Shown: positions 45,156 to 57,221, counted from the stretch's first letter. The stretch is DNA of 64,000 nt from Crocodylus rhombifer (GCA_038503035.1 JAVSML010001071.1:309345-373344), one strand, 5' to 3'. Notes: generated by a model from the letters alone, not told the origin. Program-made: numbers and translations.

Positions 45156-45973
45156 TTTATTTAATTCTACATTTCATGAGTTGGTTTGGATCTCCATGCT
45201 TCCCATCACCAACAGGAGAGAAAAACCCAACTGCAAAAAGGAAGGAAGGGTGACTGTCACATAAGTACAGGTTGGATGGAGCCATCCTTCCCCATGAGCT
45301 CACAGATGCTTCCTCCTTCCTGCAATGCATTTCCCATTCCTAGGGGATTAGCCCTGGAGATGAATAAGAAACTCAGGCTGGCTCTAAATACTCCCCTACT
45401 CCCTACAGCAGAGACCATTTGATGCTAGAAGGAACTACTGAATAGGGCAGGGCAGGGCGGATGTAAAAAGATCTAACTTCTCAACCAAACCACCAGATTA
45501 AAAGATGGTCTGGCTCCCTGTCACTCCTGAAGGAGACAACTAGGAAAGAAGAAGTCACAGACCTGTAAAGTTAGGGAAGACTTGTTTTCTTCCCTTTCTG
45601 CATCTCTACATCTCATTTCCTGAAGGAAAGATGTACACAATGAGTTCTGAGAGGGCTGAAGGGAAGATGGGGAAATCAAGTAAACATCCCAGCCCCTGAA
45701 AATCTAGGAGCTACCCAGCTACTCTCATTCCTTCCATTTCAGAAATCTGTTTTTGAATAGCACAAACAGAGGACCTCCCATAGGAATTTGGAGGCAGCAG
45801 GGGATACAGAACACACAGGAACTGTTATGAGGGCCCAAACCATTCAGAGGTGGCCCTAAGCACAAGGAGGACAAGACTCCTCCCCCAGTCAAGGTCCCAG
45901 GGGCTGGGGAAGCAGCAGTAAGACCATGGCAGGGAAGAAGGGAGCTCTTGCAGCATCAAGGGCTCAGAGGATT
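45156..45973 (-). promoter_or_regulatory. ING4: Probable ING4 3' UTR with polyadenylation signal
   Basis: Below the stop codon there are about 800 bp of non-repetitive sequence. It runs to AATAAA on the minus strand at 45,156-45,161, inside AAATAAAAC. That is a reasonable 3' UTR length for this gene. No transcript evidence is available, and other signals may be used. Confidence 0.45.
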
Positions 45974-46013
45974 TTACTTTTTTTTCCTCTCCTGGGAACA
46001 ACGAGGGCAGAAC
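45974..46013 (-). CDS. ING4: ING4 exon 8, coding end
   Basis: After TACCAG it reads [12 protein letters not shown] and stops at TAA. The last two PHD cysteines and the basic tail, which in this family contacts phosphoinositides, are intact. Confidence 0.96.
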
Positions 46014-48708
46014 CTGGTAGGAAGGGGAAAAAGGAAGCAGACATTAAAATGTGACAGAGATCCTCCAAGAAAAGATTCCATTTGACCCTCTCTAGCAGCC
46101 CCAAGATCCATGTACATATGATCCCCAATTAATCTTCAATGGGATCACTTCTAAATACCCTACCCAGGGCTTTCCCTCTCCAGAAACTCATGAGATCCCC
46201 TTATCCCTTTAGTACCTGCAGTGTCCTTGCTTTCAGAATGCACTCACCATTTTCCTCTTGGCTTTGTCGTCAGGCCCACACAAGCAAAATGGAACCATTC
46301 AATGGAGCACTGGTAGGGGCAGAAAGCAAGAAGTCATTCATAAAGGGGAACTTCCATCCTTGACATGTAATTTAGGGGCTACCAAAGGCCCCTTGATCAT
46401 TTAATTATATAAGGCTTCCCTGACAAATCTGTAAAAGAGACCATGTTAATGTGCAACACAGAACAGGGGATAGAGAAACATGCCTAATTTCTATGTTGTT
46501 ACGAAGCTTCCCTCCTTCCTGGTCCCAAGTTCAACCAGCACAAAAGTTGGTTCCTCTAAGGGTCCTCCCCAAATTCATGATCCTTCTTAATTCCCCTTGA
46601 TAAGTATCTCCCTCCCCTCTCCATCCCACTATTTGGAGATGGGTTACAGCGTTGCTGCAGCCATGATACTCCAGAAAGTGTATAAGAGGACCCAAGAAAA
46701 GGCAGCGTGTGCCCAAAAACTTGTCACCTCTCCTCCAAGTATACAGTTGGTCTGATAAAAGATATCACCACAGAAAACCCTGCTTCTCATACTATTTGGA
46801 GATACACCCTTACAATGTTGTTGATTCAGGCATGTATCAGATTCACACAGAGCCAGATTCCCACCATGAGGGTCTCTCACTAATCCCTTCTCACTTATTC
46901 ACACCAAATACAGGTCTCTTACATCCGGATTGTCACAGCCAATCATTTCTCCGTAGGAGACTTGGTGACAGAGGCAGTAGGTAGGTTCATTGGGGTCCAC
47001 GGGCATATCCAGCACATCTGAGGGGTGCACATTTCCAAAAGTCACTGAGGGCATCCCATACTCTGTGCTTCTGCAGGGGGAAAGGGGAATCAGGTCAGCA
47101 GGGTCACCAGGAAAGGGCTGCATCACCTATCCCTAAGATCCTACACATACACCCACAAATCCACTATCTTGGGGTCCTGTCCCCACAGGAAAGCTCCAAT
47201 TATCCAGACCTTTTCTCCTACAGCCAGGAAAAAGGAGATTACTTCCATTAGGAGTTCCTGCAGCTATACCAAGGCTCTTGCTTTCACTTCCCCAGGGCAG
47301 GGAAGAGGTAGTGGAATGATTAACCCCTGGTCTGAACCCATAGAGTGGCAGGACATTGGGCAGGAACTGACCGATTAAGCTGATTTGAAATAAGCAAGCT
47401 GGAATGGTCTTTCTCCCTCATTCGCACCAAATGCAGTCTTTTAGACTGGATGTTACAACATGGGTGTATCTGAATTGCAATGCTGTACCCAACCTCCTGG
47501 GTCTCCCCATCACTCACGTGCGGACAAGTTTCAACTTTTTCTGAGCCGTCTTTGGTGCCTCCTCATCAGAGTTCTTTCCCTTGGAGCGAGCACGGGCAGC
47601 TTTTTTCTCTTTCTGGGCCCGGCCCTCTGGTAGGAACAGGAAAAGAGAAAAATTAAGCCTGCTAGCAAGAGATATCTATAAGCAGTCCCTTTTAGTACAC
47701 TAAGACACCCACCCCTTTATTGTCTTTGGGTCACATGCCCCATCATCTCTTCTGGGACACCCCACATAAACCTCCCTCCCCCCATCTCTCTGGGCCATCT
47801 CTTTATCAGCCTTACTTGAGGTGTCTCTCCCCCTCAAACTGTAACAGCCTTTGTGCTGTTTCCTGCCACGCCCTCCAAGGCTTCATTCCATGCCTGTTAC
47901 TTCTGTGGTCCTTTGCCCCCTGCCTTCAGCCCCCAGTGGTAGGGGACTCACTCTTCTTGCCCTTGCTGGAGGAGCTGTCATAATCACTTGACTCAATCTG
48001 TTTTTCCTTCAGGTCAGCCTCAAAACGGGCAAGGTCAGTGTCCAGCCGCCGGATGTGCTTGTCCACCTGTTTAGGCAACAATGAGCAACAGCGTTATCAG
48101 AGCACAGAATCCCAGGGGACCCAGACAATAGAGCAGAAACAACTTGGACAAAGAGCAGAGATCAGTCACCAAGGAAGCCGGGGATTCCCAACAGAACCAG
48201 GGTTCTCGAGGTACTCCTTGAATCAGGAATACAAATCATTGTCATGATTTTCAGCCCTTCAGACTGTAGCCACCTTGTACTCCCCAACACTCTTCTTCTT
48301 ACCATTTCGTAGGTCTGCATGGCAAGCTGAACCTTGTCATCCCCAAACTCTTTGCATTTTCCGTAGGCTTCCTGGATTTGCTTGAGAAGCCCCAATTTTT
48401 CCTCTGAGGACAGAGTCCGCGCATTGGTGATATACTCTGTGGCCAGTTTATCAATCTCTGACTTGAGGTCTGAAAAAAAAACCAAGCTCACTATCAACAA
48501 TAATCACAATGTCTTCTCCTAGGACAGGCAGAAAAAGCCTGCCACTACAGTGGATATAAGGGAAAGAAAAGCTAACCAGTGGAAGTTTCCTACTTTGTCA
48601 CAGCATGCAACTCTGGGTCTCATCTCAGACACTCACCTTCTGTTCGTTGGTCCAGATCTCGCATAAGCTGGAAGTTTCTCTGCAATTCAAATGGTAGGTT
48701 CTCAATGC
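45974..48708 (-). CDS. ING4: ING4 (inhibitor of growth 4), coding exons 2-8
   Basis: ING4 is a nuclear chromatin reader. Its N-terminal helical domain dimerises and joins the HBO1 (KAT7) histone acetyltransferase complex, and its C-terminal PHD finger binds H3K4me3. Seven minus-strand exons join in perfect phase: 48,637-48,708, 48,303-48,469, 47,952-48,066, 47,518-47,626, 46,923-47,070, 46,248-46,309 and 45,974-46,013. They give 236 codons plus stop, the same as human ING4 without exon 1. The order is the ING helical domain, a basic nuclear-localisation region ([13 protein letters not shown]), then a PHD finger with all eight C4HC3 ligands and the tail SQERKKK. Sequence is nearly identical to mammals, indicating a functional gene under strong constraint. 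Exon 1 (the first 13 or so residues) was not found. It is distinguished from ING5 by its match to the human ING4 sequence throughout. Confidence 0.96.
46248..46309 (-). CDS. ING4: ING4 exon 7 (PHD finger middle)
   Basis: This 62-bp exon reads [20 protein letters not shown]. It gives the fourth cysteine, the histidine and the next cysteine ligand, plus the tryptophan that forms part of the methyl-lysine cage. It is too short to stand out as an ORF. It ends within a tryptophan codon completed by exon 8. Confidence 0.96.
46640..46790 (+). repeat. Sauropsid interspersed repeat in ING4 intron 6
   Basis: TTGCTGCAGCCATGATACTCC is followed by CCCAAAAACTTG and ACAGTTGGTCTGATAAAAGA. This recurrent pattern is seen in reverse at 25,348-25,470. 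SINE-like in size, but the family is not named. Confidence 0.5.
46923..47070 (-). CDS. ING4: ING4 exon 6 (start of PHD finger)
   Basis: After [20 protein letters not shown] it reads into [19 protein letters not shown]. This supplies the first three zinc-binding cysteines of the PHD finger and the tyrosine (SYGEM) used in H3K4me3 recognition in this family. Donor CCGGAT|GTAAG. Confidence 0.97.
47518..47626 (-). CDS. ING4: ING4 exon 5 (nuclear localisation region)
   Basis: It encodes [20 protein letters not shown] and [15 protein letters not shown], the lysine- and arginine-rich nuclear-localisation linker. The acceptor is TACCAG|AG and the donor CGCAC|GTGAG, with phases matching both neighbours. 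Confidence 0.97.
47759..47903. repeat. ING4 intron 4 segment duplicated at 42,918-43,055
   Basis: It lies about 50 bp from the donor of ING4 exon 4. It shares TGTAACAGCCTTTGTGCTGT-type sequence with the copy 4.8 kb away, at roughly 80-85% identity by eye. Confidence 0.75.
47952..48066 (-). CDS. ING4: ING4 exon 4
   Basis: It reads [20 protein letters not shown], then [19 protein letters not shown], the end of the helical domain and the serine-rich linker. The acceptor is AACAG|GTG. The exon ends in phase 1 before GTGAG. Confidence 0.97.
48303..48469 (-). CDS. ING4: ING4 exon 3
   Basis: It encodes the helical dimerisation region, with [28 protein letters not shown] and [11 protein letters not shown]. 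The acceptor is TTTTTTTCAG|AC and the donor ATG|GTAAG. Small differences from human, such as ITNARTL for MSSARSL, are conservative. Confidence 0.97.
48637..48708 (-). CDS. ING4: ING4 exon 2
   Basis: The peptide [20 protein letters not shown] lies between acceptor TTCAG|GC and donor GAAG|GTGAG. It is the start of the ING N-terminal helical domain. The leading GC completes a codon from an exon 1 not seen in this window. Confidence 0.96.
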
Positions 48709-49283
48709 CTGAAGAGAGAGGAGGACACATGGAGGGGTCAGGCTGTCTAGGTCACAGAGTAAATAAACACAAATTCCATCAAGTAGAGAGCAGCATTGAC
48801 ACAAACATGCTAGTCAGTTCATTATACTAGAAGATGTATATCCCAAAACTCAACTTTTTCTTTTATCTTGCATTTTTAATATAGTGATGTTTTTTAAGCC
48901 AACATCTCAAAACAAAGGCTGTTCCCTACTGATCCATCCAAAAGGTGGATGGACATAGATATCCCCACTAGAGAGACAGGAAGATTGAAGAAAAGATGAG
49001 AAGAGACTTGTGCTAGGTCAAGTAAAATCACAAAGCTGGAAACAGGTACAAGAATCTTATCTCCCAGTCCCATGTTCTTTGTTCTGGCCTGCTGCAACCT
49101 AATTTATTTCAGCCTAGTCGGTTTAGCACCTTAAAACACAACTGTAACCATGAACTGCTTTTACAGATTGGCAGCAAGGCTCAGAATGGATCATTCAAAA
49201 TCAGAGATCAGCAATTCATTCCCAATGTATCTTCTTGCTATTTTATTCACAGCCATGGGGTCCTTTCAGACTTACCCTACTGG

Positions 49284-49470
49284 AGGGTTAGCCAACCTTG
49301 GCCCATGTGCCACAAATGGAACGCAGCAGGCTGGGGAAGGAAACAGGCAACACAGGGCAAAAAGAAGAAAGCAAAGCAGCAGATTGGGAAGGTGAGGGGA
49401 TCACAGTGGGATTCAGGGAGGTTTGGGGGCTAATTTGTGGCAGGCTTGCCAAAAAGGTTGACCCCTCACT
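49284..49470. mobile_element. hAT-type MITE
   Basis: The left end GGGTTAGCCAACCTTGGCCC and right end GCCAAAAAGGTTGACCCCT are inverted and resemble the vertebrate hAT end CAGGGGTCGGCAACC. Non-coding. Confidence 0.6.
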
Positions 49471-50589
49471 TGACTTCTGGATGCACAAATGGCCATACCA
49501 GCAAAAAGTGCCTGCTTTCTTCTTGGCCACACCCTGTCCAATCAAGTCAGATCTGACCACACTGAGTTAAGAACTCATGACTTCCAAGCTTGATTATTGC
49601 AATTCACATGCCCTGGTAAAACTCCAATTAGGGCTCCAGCTGAGTTCTCATCTATCCTTCTAGTCAAGGGTAAGGGCCCAAGCAGGGGCAGATGCATCCT
49701 GGAGATCAATATGTAGCAGCAGGGCTTTGGCTTCTTTGACCATGGTTGCTGAGCTGATGGGGTCTACCTACCAAAGAGGAGGAAAAGTAACTTTGCTCAT
49801 AGACTCATTAACCTAGTGTTTTAAATTACATTTGACTGGAGCTAGTAACAAAAGCCCATAGGTAAATAAAAAGCAGGCTGATCAGTACAAAGACCTCAGA
49901 ACAGAAGGGAACACAGGAAATCATAATCAAGTTGCAAATAGGACAGTAGTGGGACAATCTGTCAAGTCAGGAGTTGGCAACTTACAGTCCATGGACTAAA
50001 TCCATCCTGTGGAACCACTGGAGGCAGCTTGTGGACTCAGGGGATTCTGGTGGTGGAGTGGAGTGGAACCACAGTGGAGGAGGGCAAGGGGGTTCACAGG
50101 TGCCACAACTGGGTGACAGGGAAAGTGGCAGCTACAGCTGAGTCCTAGCACTGACCTACCTCAGACTCAAGCAGGGTTATTCTGGGCTGCTGCCAGAAAG
50201 AAGTCTGCCAAATTCTGTATTAAGTAATCTCAAATGCAAATGGAAAGATATATGGAGAATAACTGGGAAGAGTTGGAAGTCCTAGCACACACAAAATGAT
50301 GGTCTCACTGAGTTAAGTGACACTTAGTGGGACAGTTCATAGGACCAGAATATGGATGGGTATACCTTTTCTGGAAGAACGGGAAAGGAAAAGGGGATGA
50401 TATACTGCCTTGCATATCTAGAGACGTGCACGTGTTCTGAGGTCCAGAACAAAGTAAGAACTGGACCTGTTGAAAGTCTTTGGGCCAAAATAAAAGGGGG
50501 AAAACAGCAAGGGATGTCATTGTAAATATCTATTAGAGAACACCAAACTAGCAGATGGACAAAACTTTTTTTTTAAATGAGTACCTGAG

Positions 50590-51165
50590 ATTATCCAAAT
50601 CACAGTACCTGGTGGTAAAAGGACCTTTTAATTACCATGCAACTAGCTGGAAATTTCACACAGCAGAGCACAGACAAGTCCATCAAGTTTCAGATTTTGT
50701 TGGGGACAACTTTTTGGTACACATGGTGCAGAAACCAACAAGGGTGGGCATTCTTAATTTGCTGCTTGATTTGCTGAATGGGGAGCAACTGGTTGAGAAT
50801 CTGAAGGTGAATGTGATGAATCATGAAATGTTAGAGTTCATACCAATGACAGTACAGAAGAAGGAGGGACTTCACAAAAGCTGACTAACAAGGTAGACCA
50901 GAACCAATGGGAGGTAGTGTAACAATCTGAAGGCTAATAAAGAATCTTAAGTATGCGGGTGTAAAGATCGGAGAAAAGGCACAGGCACAAAATGAGATAA
51001 AGCTAGCAAGAGAAGGGAGAGAGAGAGAAAAAAAAACACCATTTGTCCTAAGCAAAAAGACAAATAAAGAAAGCATAGCCAACTTCAGTACGACTTTTGA
51101 CATTGTCACCCATGACATTTTCATGAACAAACTAAGATATGGTCTAGACAGAATAATCAGTAGCA
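50590..51165 (+). mobile_element. Old CR1 fragment: endonuclease and RT pieces
   Basis: The plus frame 50,555-50,884 reads VVKGPFNYHATSWKFHTAEH, VGDNFLVHMVQKPTRVG and NVMNHEMLEF. These correspond to the CR1 endonuclease segments VVMGDFNYPDI, VGDNFL and SDHEMVEF, with the catalytic SDH changed to MNH. Further on, FDIVTHDIFMNKLRYG is the RT FDTVSHDIFISKL segment. Stops separate the pieces. Confidence 0.75.
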
Positions 51166-52040
51166 ACAGCTGACGGTTGTGCTTTGTCGAACAACCTTAG
51201 AGGGAAATGACACACAAACAGTGGCACAGGACACTCAAACTCAGGAATCCTGGATTCTACTGCAAGTTCTAGGAAGGGGTATGTTCAAGTGGTTACAGGG
51301 CTTTCCCTGTCAACTGCCCTTTGTTCTTGACTCCTGCAAACAAACTCTGTTTGCCTCTGTTCCCTGTCTCTCTATGCAGCCTGTCCCTCCCAATACTTGT
51401 CTCAGCTACTATTCCACAGCCTTTCTGCCCCCCACTGTCTCTGTTCCTCTGGTACCTACTTTTTCTCCCTACAGCCTCCATGTATCCCACCTATTATTCC
51501 TCACCCCTGCTGCACTAGTCTAGCTGATTTATCCCTCTCATTACAGGACCCCAGCCTGTGGAGAACTGAGATTAGAGAAGAAAAACATTTCTCATTCCTA
51601 GTGCATGCTGTCCCCTGACTGCTAGAAGCAGCAGTCACAGCAGCAGTTGTGTTCAGTTCTTGTAAACTAGTGGTAGAGCATGCTCAGTACAGAAAGACTT
51701 CAGATAATTTAGCAGCCACTCTTTTAAAAACAACAACCACCAAACAAACAAAAAAACCCAACCCTCTAACCAAGAAGGTTCAAGTGATGATTTTCAGAGT
51801 TCAGGAACTAGTAAAATTTAGGCAAATCTATGTTAATTTTTAACACAGCAAAACAGAGTCAGTTCTGTTCTTGCCCGATGCTTTGCAATATCTTTACCAA
51901 AGAACTTAAGGAAAACATAACATTATTTCTAGTAAAGCTGCAGACAATTTCAAAATTGAAGAAGTAGTAAAAAATGATGAGGACAAGTAATTTCCTCAAG
52001 CTGATCCGGACCTACTGAGCATGTTCAAACGAGCCTGTAT

Positions 52041-52263
52041 GTGCCTCTTGCAGCGTCTCAAACCCCTCTGAGACACTGCAAGAGGCACTTGCAGGAACAA
52101 AAAAAAAGTTCCCCATGCTGCAAATTTGCAGCGGGGGAGCAAAATTAGACCCCTGGGGTCGGGGGGGGGCGTCAAACAATACCCAGGGGGATAAAAACTG
52201 AAGCAACCAGAGGCTCAGTCCTCCACAGAGATGCTCTGGTAGCTTGCCAGAGCATCTCTGTGG
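52041..52263. repeat. Two near-perfect short hairpins
   Basis: At 52,041-52,088 arms of 20 bp (GTGCCTCTTGCAGCGTCTCA and its complement, one mismatch) surround an 8-nt loop. At 52,223-52,263 perfect 17-bp arms (CCACAGAGATGCTCTGG) surround a 7-nt loop. A diverged version of the second occurs in the MITE at 13,233-13,664, so both probably belong to a foldback DNA element. Confidence 0.8.
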
Positions 52264-52560
52264 TTGGCCCTTTCCCTGGTCCTGAAGCATGCTGCCTGCG
52301 TATGTGGGGCAGGCAGCAGTACAAGCTGCAAGGACCTGGACCCGGCTTCTGCCAGGTAAGTAGGGGGTAGAGGGGCTGGAGGAGGGGGACCTTCCCCAAC
52401 ACCCTGTTCATTCCTCCCACTCACTGGCAGTAGCAGAGATGGAGCAGGAGGCTGGAGAGAGCAGGGGAATGTCTCCAGCTCATTTCCAGGGGCTTGTCTG
52501 GAGTGGGGGGTGGAGGGAGGTTATAGAGGATAACCCACATGAATGCCACGTGGTAGCTAA

Positions 52561-53001
52561 GGGCGTATCCAGACATGCATGGATATTTGTTTCCCTGGGG
52601 ACAAGTAGCAGAAGCATACATTGTGCCACCACTACTTGTCCCCAGGAAACACCCATGCTCTGGTGTGCAGCAAGTTACCCTAGGTGGAGTAGGGGAGGCT
52701 GGGGCCAGCAACTGTGCTGGCCCCAGCAGCCTTACCTGGGGACTTCCAGGAGTTGCAGCCATAGCAGGAAGCCTGGCCAGCAGCCAGAGTGTAGCTCCAG
52801 CCAGCCAGGCACCAGTTTTGGGCAGCACATGCTGCTGTCAAGTGTGTCACCCCACTTTTTTTTGGTGTGGGTTTTTTTGACCCTGGAAACTCCCAGGGTC
52901 AACCCTCCCCTGCCCCCACCAAGTAAAGTAGCAGCATGGGGAATGCCTGCACTTACAGTGTATGGTGCCACAAATGAGTCTGTGCTCGTCTGGATGCGGC
53001 C
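52561..53001. mobile_element. Harbinger-like MITE with TAA target duplication
   Basis: The left end GGGCGTATCCAGAC and (complement of right) GGCCGCATCCAGAC match at 12 of 14, and TAA flanks both sides. A 3-bp TWA duplication is typical of PIF/Harbinger. Inside, 52,589-52,608 and 52,632-52,650 form a stem, and GACCCTGG/CCAGGGTC another. Confidence 0.72.
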
Positions 53002-53329
53002 TAAGAGTGCAAATGTGATCCTTGGATGTAGGACAAAAGAACATCAAATTGAAATTAGGAGGTGGCATTGCCCTTATGCATGGCATTAGCAAAGACATTA
53101 CTGGAATGCTGTGCTCAGTTTAGGTTGTCCACAATTTTAAAAGTCAACATACTGAAAAAAGAGAAGAAAAAAAAAATTCAGGAAACTTACTGCAAGAAAC
53201 CTGTTGCAGAATGAAAGACTAATAAGCCTGATCTTTAAAGTTGTTAAAGAACAACTGGAGTTACTAAAGCATGTAGTAGATTTTCTAGTACTTGAGTTCT
53301 TTAAATCAAGACCACTGTTTTTTACAGAA

Positions 53330-53530
53330 ATCCTCTATAGAATCATTCTACCGGACCCTCCGCTCAAAAGCTGCAATGCTGTTCCTAAATCATCCCTGTC
53401 TAATGCTTATCCCACTTCCTCTTGAAAATCTCTAATGAAAATTCCACAAATTCCCTCGGCAGTCTTATTCATGAATTTACTCTTCTGGCATTAAAGAAGT
53501 TTTTCCTAATACTACATTTATTCAAACAGA
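53330..53530 (-). mobile_element. Old CR1 3' coding remnant
   Basis: ATTCCACAAATTCCCTCGGCA and GAAGTTTTTCCTAATACTAC, read in reverse, match the conserved 3' coding end of older CR1 lineages (the FFTVRxxKxWNxLP region). Heavily diverged. Confidence 0.55.
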
Positions 53531-54791
53531 AGATGACCCTGATTATAAGACAACCCCCCAATAATTTGATTCTATATATGGAAAATGTTGAAGTTTGTTA
53601 TAATTTTCCAGGTATAGAATCTAATTTTGTAGACTTGCCTTGAATTTGTTCCCCTCCCACTGCTACAGAAAGTAAAATAAATCTGGGGTGATCGAGTAGC
53701 ACCTTTGGTCTCTGCTTCCCCGAACTTTTTCCCCTAGCAGCTCCTTTCCCCTCTCCTTACTTGCTCTCCCCGAGTACATGGAAGTAAATACCAAACTTCA
53801 AAACAATAAACCTTGAAATTAAACCTCTGTAGCTATTTGAATATAGTATCCATGCACTTAGTTCATCCAGAATTGATGCGTGTTACCTTTTTTCAGAACT
53901 GCTGCAAGTTTTAACACAGGTAGTCCATAAACACCCCTTTGAGCAGTATGTTGGCACCTACAAAACCCACGGCTTATGATTTACTATATCATTCTTTGGG
54001 CGGGCCCAATACACTCAACAGCATTTCAGCCATGGTGATCCCACAGCTCAGCACTGCAGCATTGCTCAGTATGCATATACTCCAGATACCACCCACAAAG
54101 GATCTGTGTGCTAATTATCCCTCAACTCATGACTGGAACTGGGCATTCTCATCACAAGTCCTGGGATGGTCCAAAACTATATGCAGAAGAGACATGGGAC
54201 AACCTGGTCTGGCTTCACCTCCTACACAATTAGTGTGGCCCATCCTCTAAGACAGGCTGAGAGAAGGGGCGACAGAGGGATTCTGAATGAATTATTTTGG
54301 GTCCCGTTTCATGAGGCTCTCGATGGCTTGCCAAAACTCAGTAAGCATTTTTGGTACCAAGGGGAAGGTGTCAGGACTGGGTCTGGTACTCCCAGTGCTG
54401 GCAGGGTACTGTAGCCCCTCCAGGCCTGGCACCAGCTCCCTGCGGAGGAACACCTGCGTGTTTTTTTAAGGGCCGAAAAAGATTTACATCAGCATGTTTG
54501 CCCAATATGGGCGATGTGTTTTATAGTCATGCTCAGTGTTCACTGTATTTAATCAACTTCATAATCGGTTTCCATTGCTGAGCATATGCTGGTTTTGGCA
54601 GCAGTTTAATAATATGTTCAGTGAGCTTACCTTATATGAAACTATAAGACAAGGAACATTTTGCTCCTTGCCAACTGGGGGGGGCGGGGGGAGGAGACTT
54701 CAGCTTGTATTCAAGTAAATCTACAGTAAATCAAATCTAAATCTACCTTGCTGCAATTTATACACATTGTTTCATGCCCTGCCCTCTACAG

Positions 54792-54845
54792 CAGTAGTTT
54801 TCAAACTGCATTTCATGGCATTAGGAAGTTTGAAAACCACTACTC
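54792..54845. mobile_element. Tiny hAT MITE
   Basis: About 50 bp with inverted ends: GTAGTTTTCAAACTGC and the complement of AGTTTGAAAACCACTAC. Almost all of it is terminal repeat. Confidence 0.65.
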
Positions 54846-54859
54846 CACAACCAGGAAGA

Positions 54860-55360
54860 AGCACCTTGTGTAGCATCTTGCATTTGTCTGCACTGAACTT
54901 AATGTTAACATCTCTAGCCCAGCTTTCTAATCTATCAAGATCCTTTTGAATTCCACATCTATTCTCAAAAATGTAGCAATCCCAGTTTCATGTCATCTGC
55001 ACTTATGCAGGAAGTTCTCCATTCCAGTGTTAGACAGAATTTCCAGTGTTCCACCCTTGTGGATCCCCACTTGAAGCATCCTGCCATACTGACACCGATC
55101 CATTTATATTTACCCTTGCTTGCAGTTACTGAACCAACTTCTATCCAACTTCTAGTATTTTTTCTAGCTCATATTGCTAGTTTATACATGAGAATATCAT
55201 ATGGGATCTTACCTGAAGCCTTATGAAAAGTTCAGTCAAACTATAACGACTGTATTCCCTTCACTTACTTAACTACTTTGACAAAGAAGTTGGTTTGTCG
55301 TGATATTTTCTTAACAGCTCCATGCTGACGGCTACTGATCACTATTCTTCCTCCAGAGGA
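54860..55360 (-). mobile_element. Ancient CR1 remnant (older lineage)
   Basis: In reverse it follows CR1 RT order: a CATTTGTCTGCACTGAACTT segment (MQFNADKCKV region), CATGTCATCTGCACTTATGC (FADD region), GGATCCCCACTTGAAGC (GVPQG region) and CATGCTGACGGCTACTGATC (QHGF region). Much more diverged than the young CR1s. Confidence 0.65.
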
Positions 55361-57221
55361 GTTTCTCACACAGGAGTTATTGGCTTGATGTAGCAATCAC
55401 TGGCTAAAGTCATATGGCCATGCTGTCAGACCAGATGATTGTGATGACCTATTGGCTTCAAAATTTATAACTAGCATAACATTTATTTTTCTGCACTCTT
55501 CCCATATATTTCCATTCAATACACTTTTTAAAAAATATTCCCTCTCCTTTTTGTCTGTTTCCTCTTTCCACTTAATTTCCTATTTTTCTCATGTTTTCCT
55601 GTTCTTCATTCCATACTATGAGTAACCTTTTCTCCCTACATTTCCTTCCCTCTTTTTATCCCTTGGGGTCTCTTCCTTCCTTTCTTTATTCAAGTTACTA
55701 CTCTCTTTACCTTCTTCCTCTATCTTCTCTCTCACACATTCTCAATTTCTCACCACTCTTGATTTTCCTGAGCTATTTCTTGCACAAACCCTTCTTTCCC
55801 CAAGAAAAAAAGTCTCACCTTTCCTGCCACGGCCTTAAAAGTCAGACATTCACACCATGCAGAATTTTTTTTTTCATAATCAGAGATCCACATTTAATAT
55901 TCTTCCAAAAACTAGAACATGCCCCCAGGACCATCCTCCTTCCACAAGTAAAAATGCAGAGGACAAGTTACACTTGTCGCTATTTGAAGACAAAAACAGT
56001 TATTTGATCCAGAATCATTAATTTTTCCCACTGAAAGCCTGTGTAGCTATACATACTGCCGTTACCCTTTAACTTTCTACACGTCTAGCATTTGTTCCTT
56101 TATTTGGCTTGTTTACACACATTTGATCAGTACACCACATCCATAGTTACAGCAATACATCTTACATTACCTGCATCCCTTCACTGCATCTACAGCATCC
56201 TTTATCCTCACATAGCACTGTTTTGCCTTAACTGTAGCACATGCCAGGCTTCCTTGCTTTTTTCTTAGACATGCTGCAATCTAGGTAACTTTTGCACCAG
56301 ATTATAGGATGCTTCAAGGAAGCCAGGGAAGTTTTGAGAAAGGGGGGGAGGGGTCTTACTCATAACCCCTTTCACCACATCATAACTAAATGACTCTGAT
56401 TGCTGTGCTTCTCACTTACTGAATCAGAAAAGCAGATCTTGGAGTACATGTACCCAGACTGGCACCAAAACTTTTGGAGCTGTTTGAATATTTCAAAGAG
56501 AGACAGATGAAAATGAAATTCACATAACCCCATGGAATTTAGCATACTGTATATGATCAACTGCTCTCAATGTAGTGCTGTCTTTTAGTCCAGGCAATAA
56601 ATGTAGATCATTTGGTTATTTAAATGCTCCAAAAGCTTTAGCATATAGGACCTCCATGCTGATCTTGTCCTGGTACTGCAAAGCTGGATTACCAGGATAA
56701 GATTCCCTCTAAACACAGAGAAGTGAATATCAATCATTACTGGGAATGAGGCCACTCACCCCTGCTAAACAACCAAGAAACAGTTCACTGATGGGAGACA
56801 CCTTAGCTGTGCTGGAGATATATGCAAGGCATTTGATGCCCCATCTTTTCCATGAGGTGGGGTATTAGCAAAAGAAAACCAATCAACATGCCATCAACAC
56901 ATCTACTCAATTACAGTGTGCTCACATAGCACATTGTAAGGACCAGTGTGCCCACGCTGGGTGTCTCACCTACCCCTTCAAGTCAATTACTGGGAGTAAC
57001 TCTCCACTTGACCTGCTGGATCACTAAGACAAATTCAACTGCATTTTCTTGGGATGGTCTTAAAAGGCTTGTATGCCAGGATCTATACAAATTCAGCTCC
57101 AGACACAGAAAGTGAACAGCTCTATACTGCAGAAGCAAGGTGAACCCCAAGTAGATTAACTGTATCAACTCTTATTTTAGATGACCTAACCTCTGCTTCC
57201 ATGACTTCAACTGGAAATCTT

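Noticed and set aside
53939..54414. Plus-strand open frames near 54 kb
   Set aside because: No recognised domain, and no exon-like boundaries in phase with neighbours.
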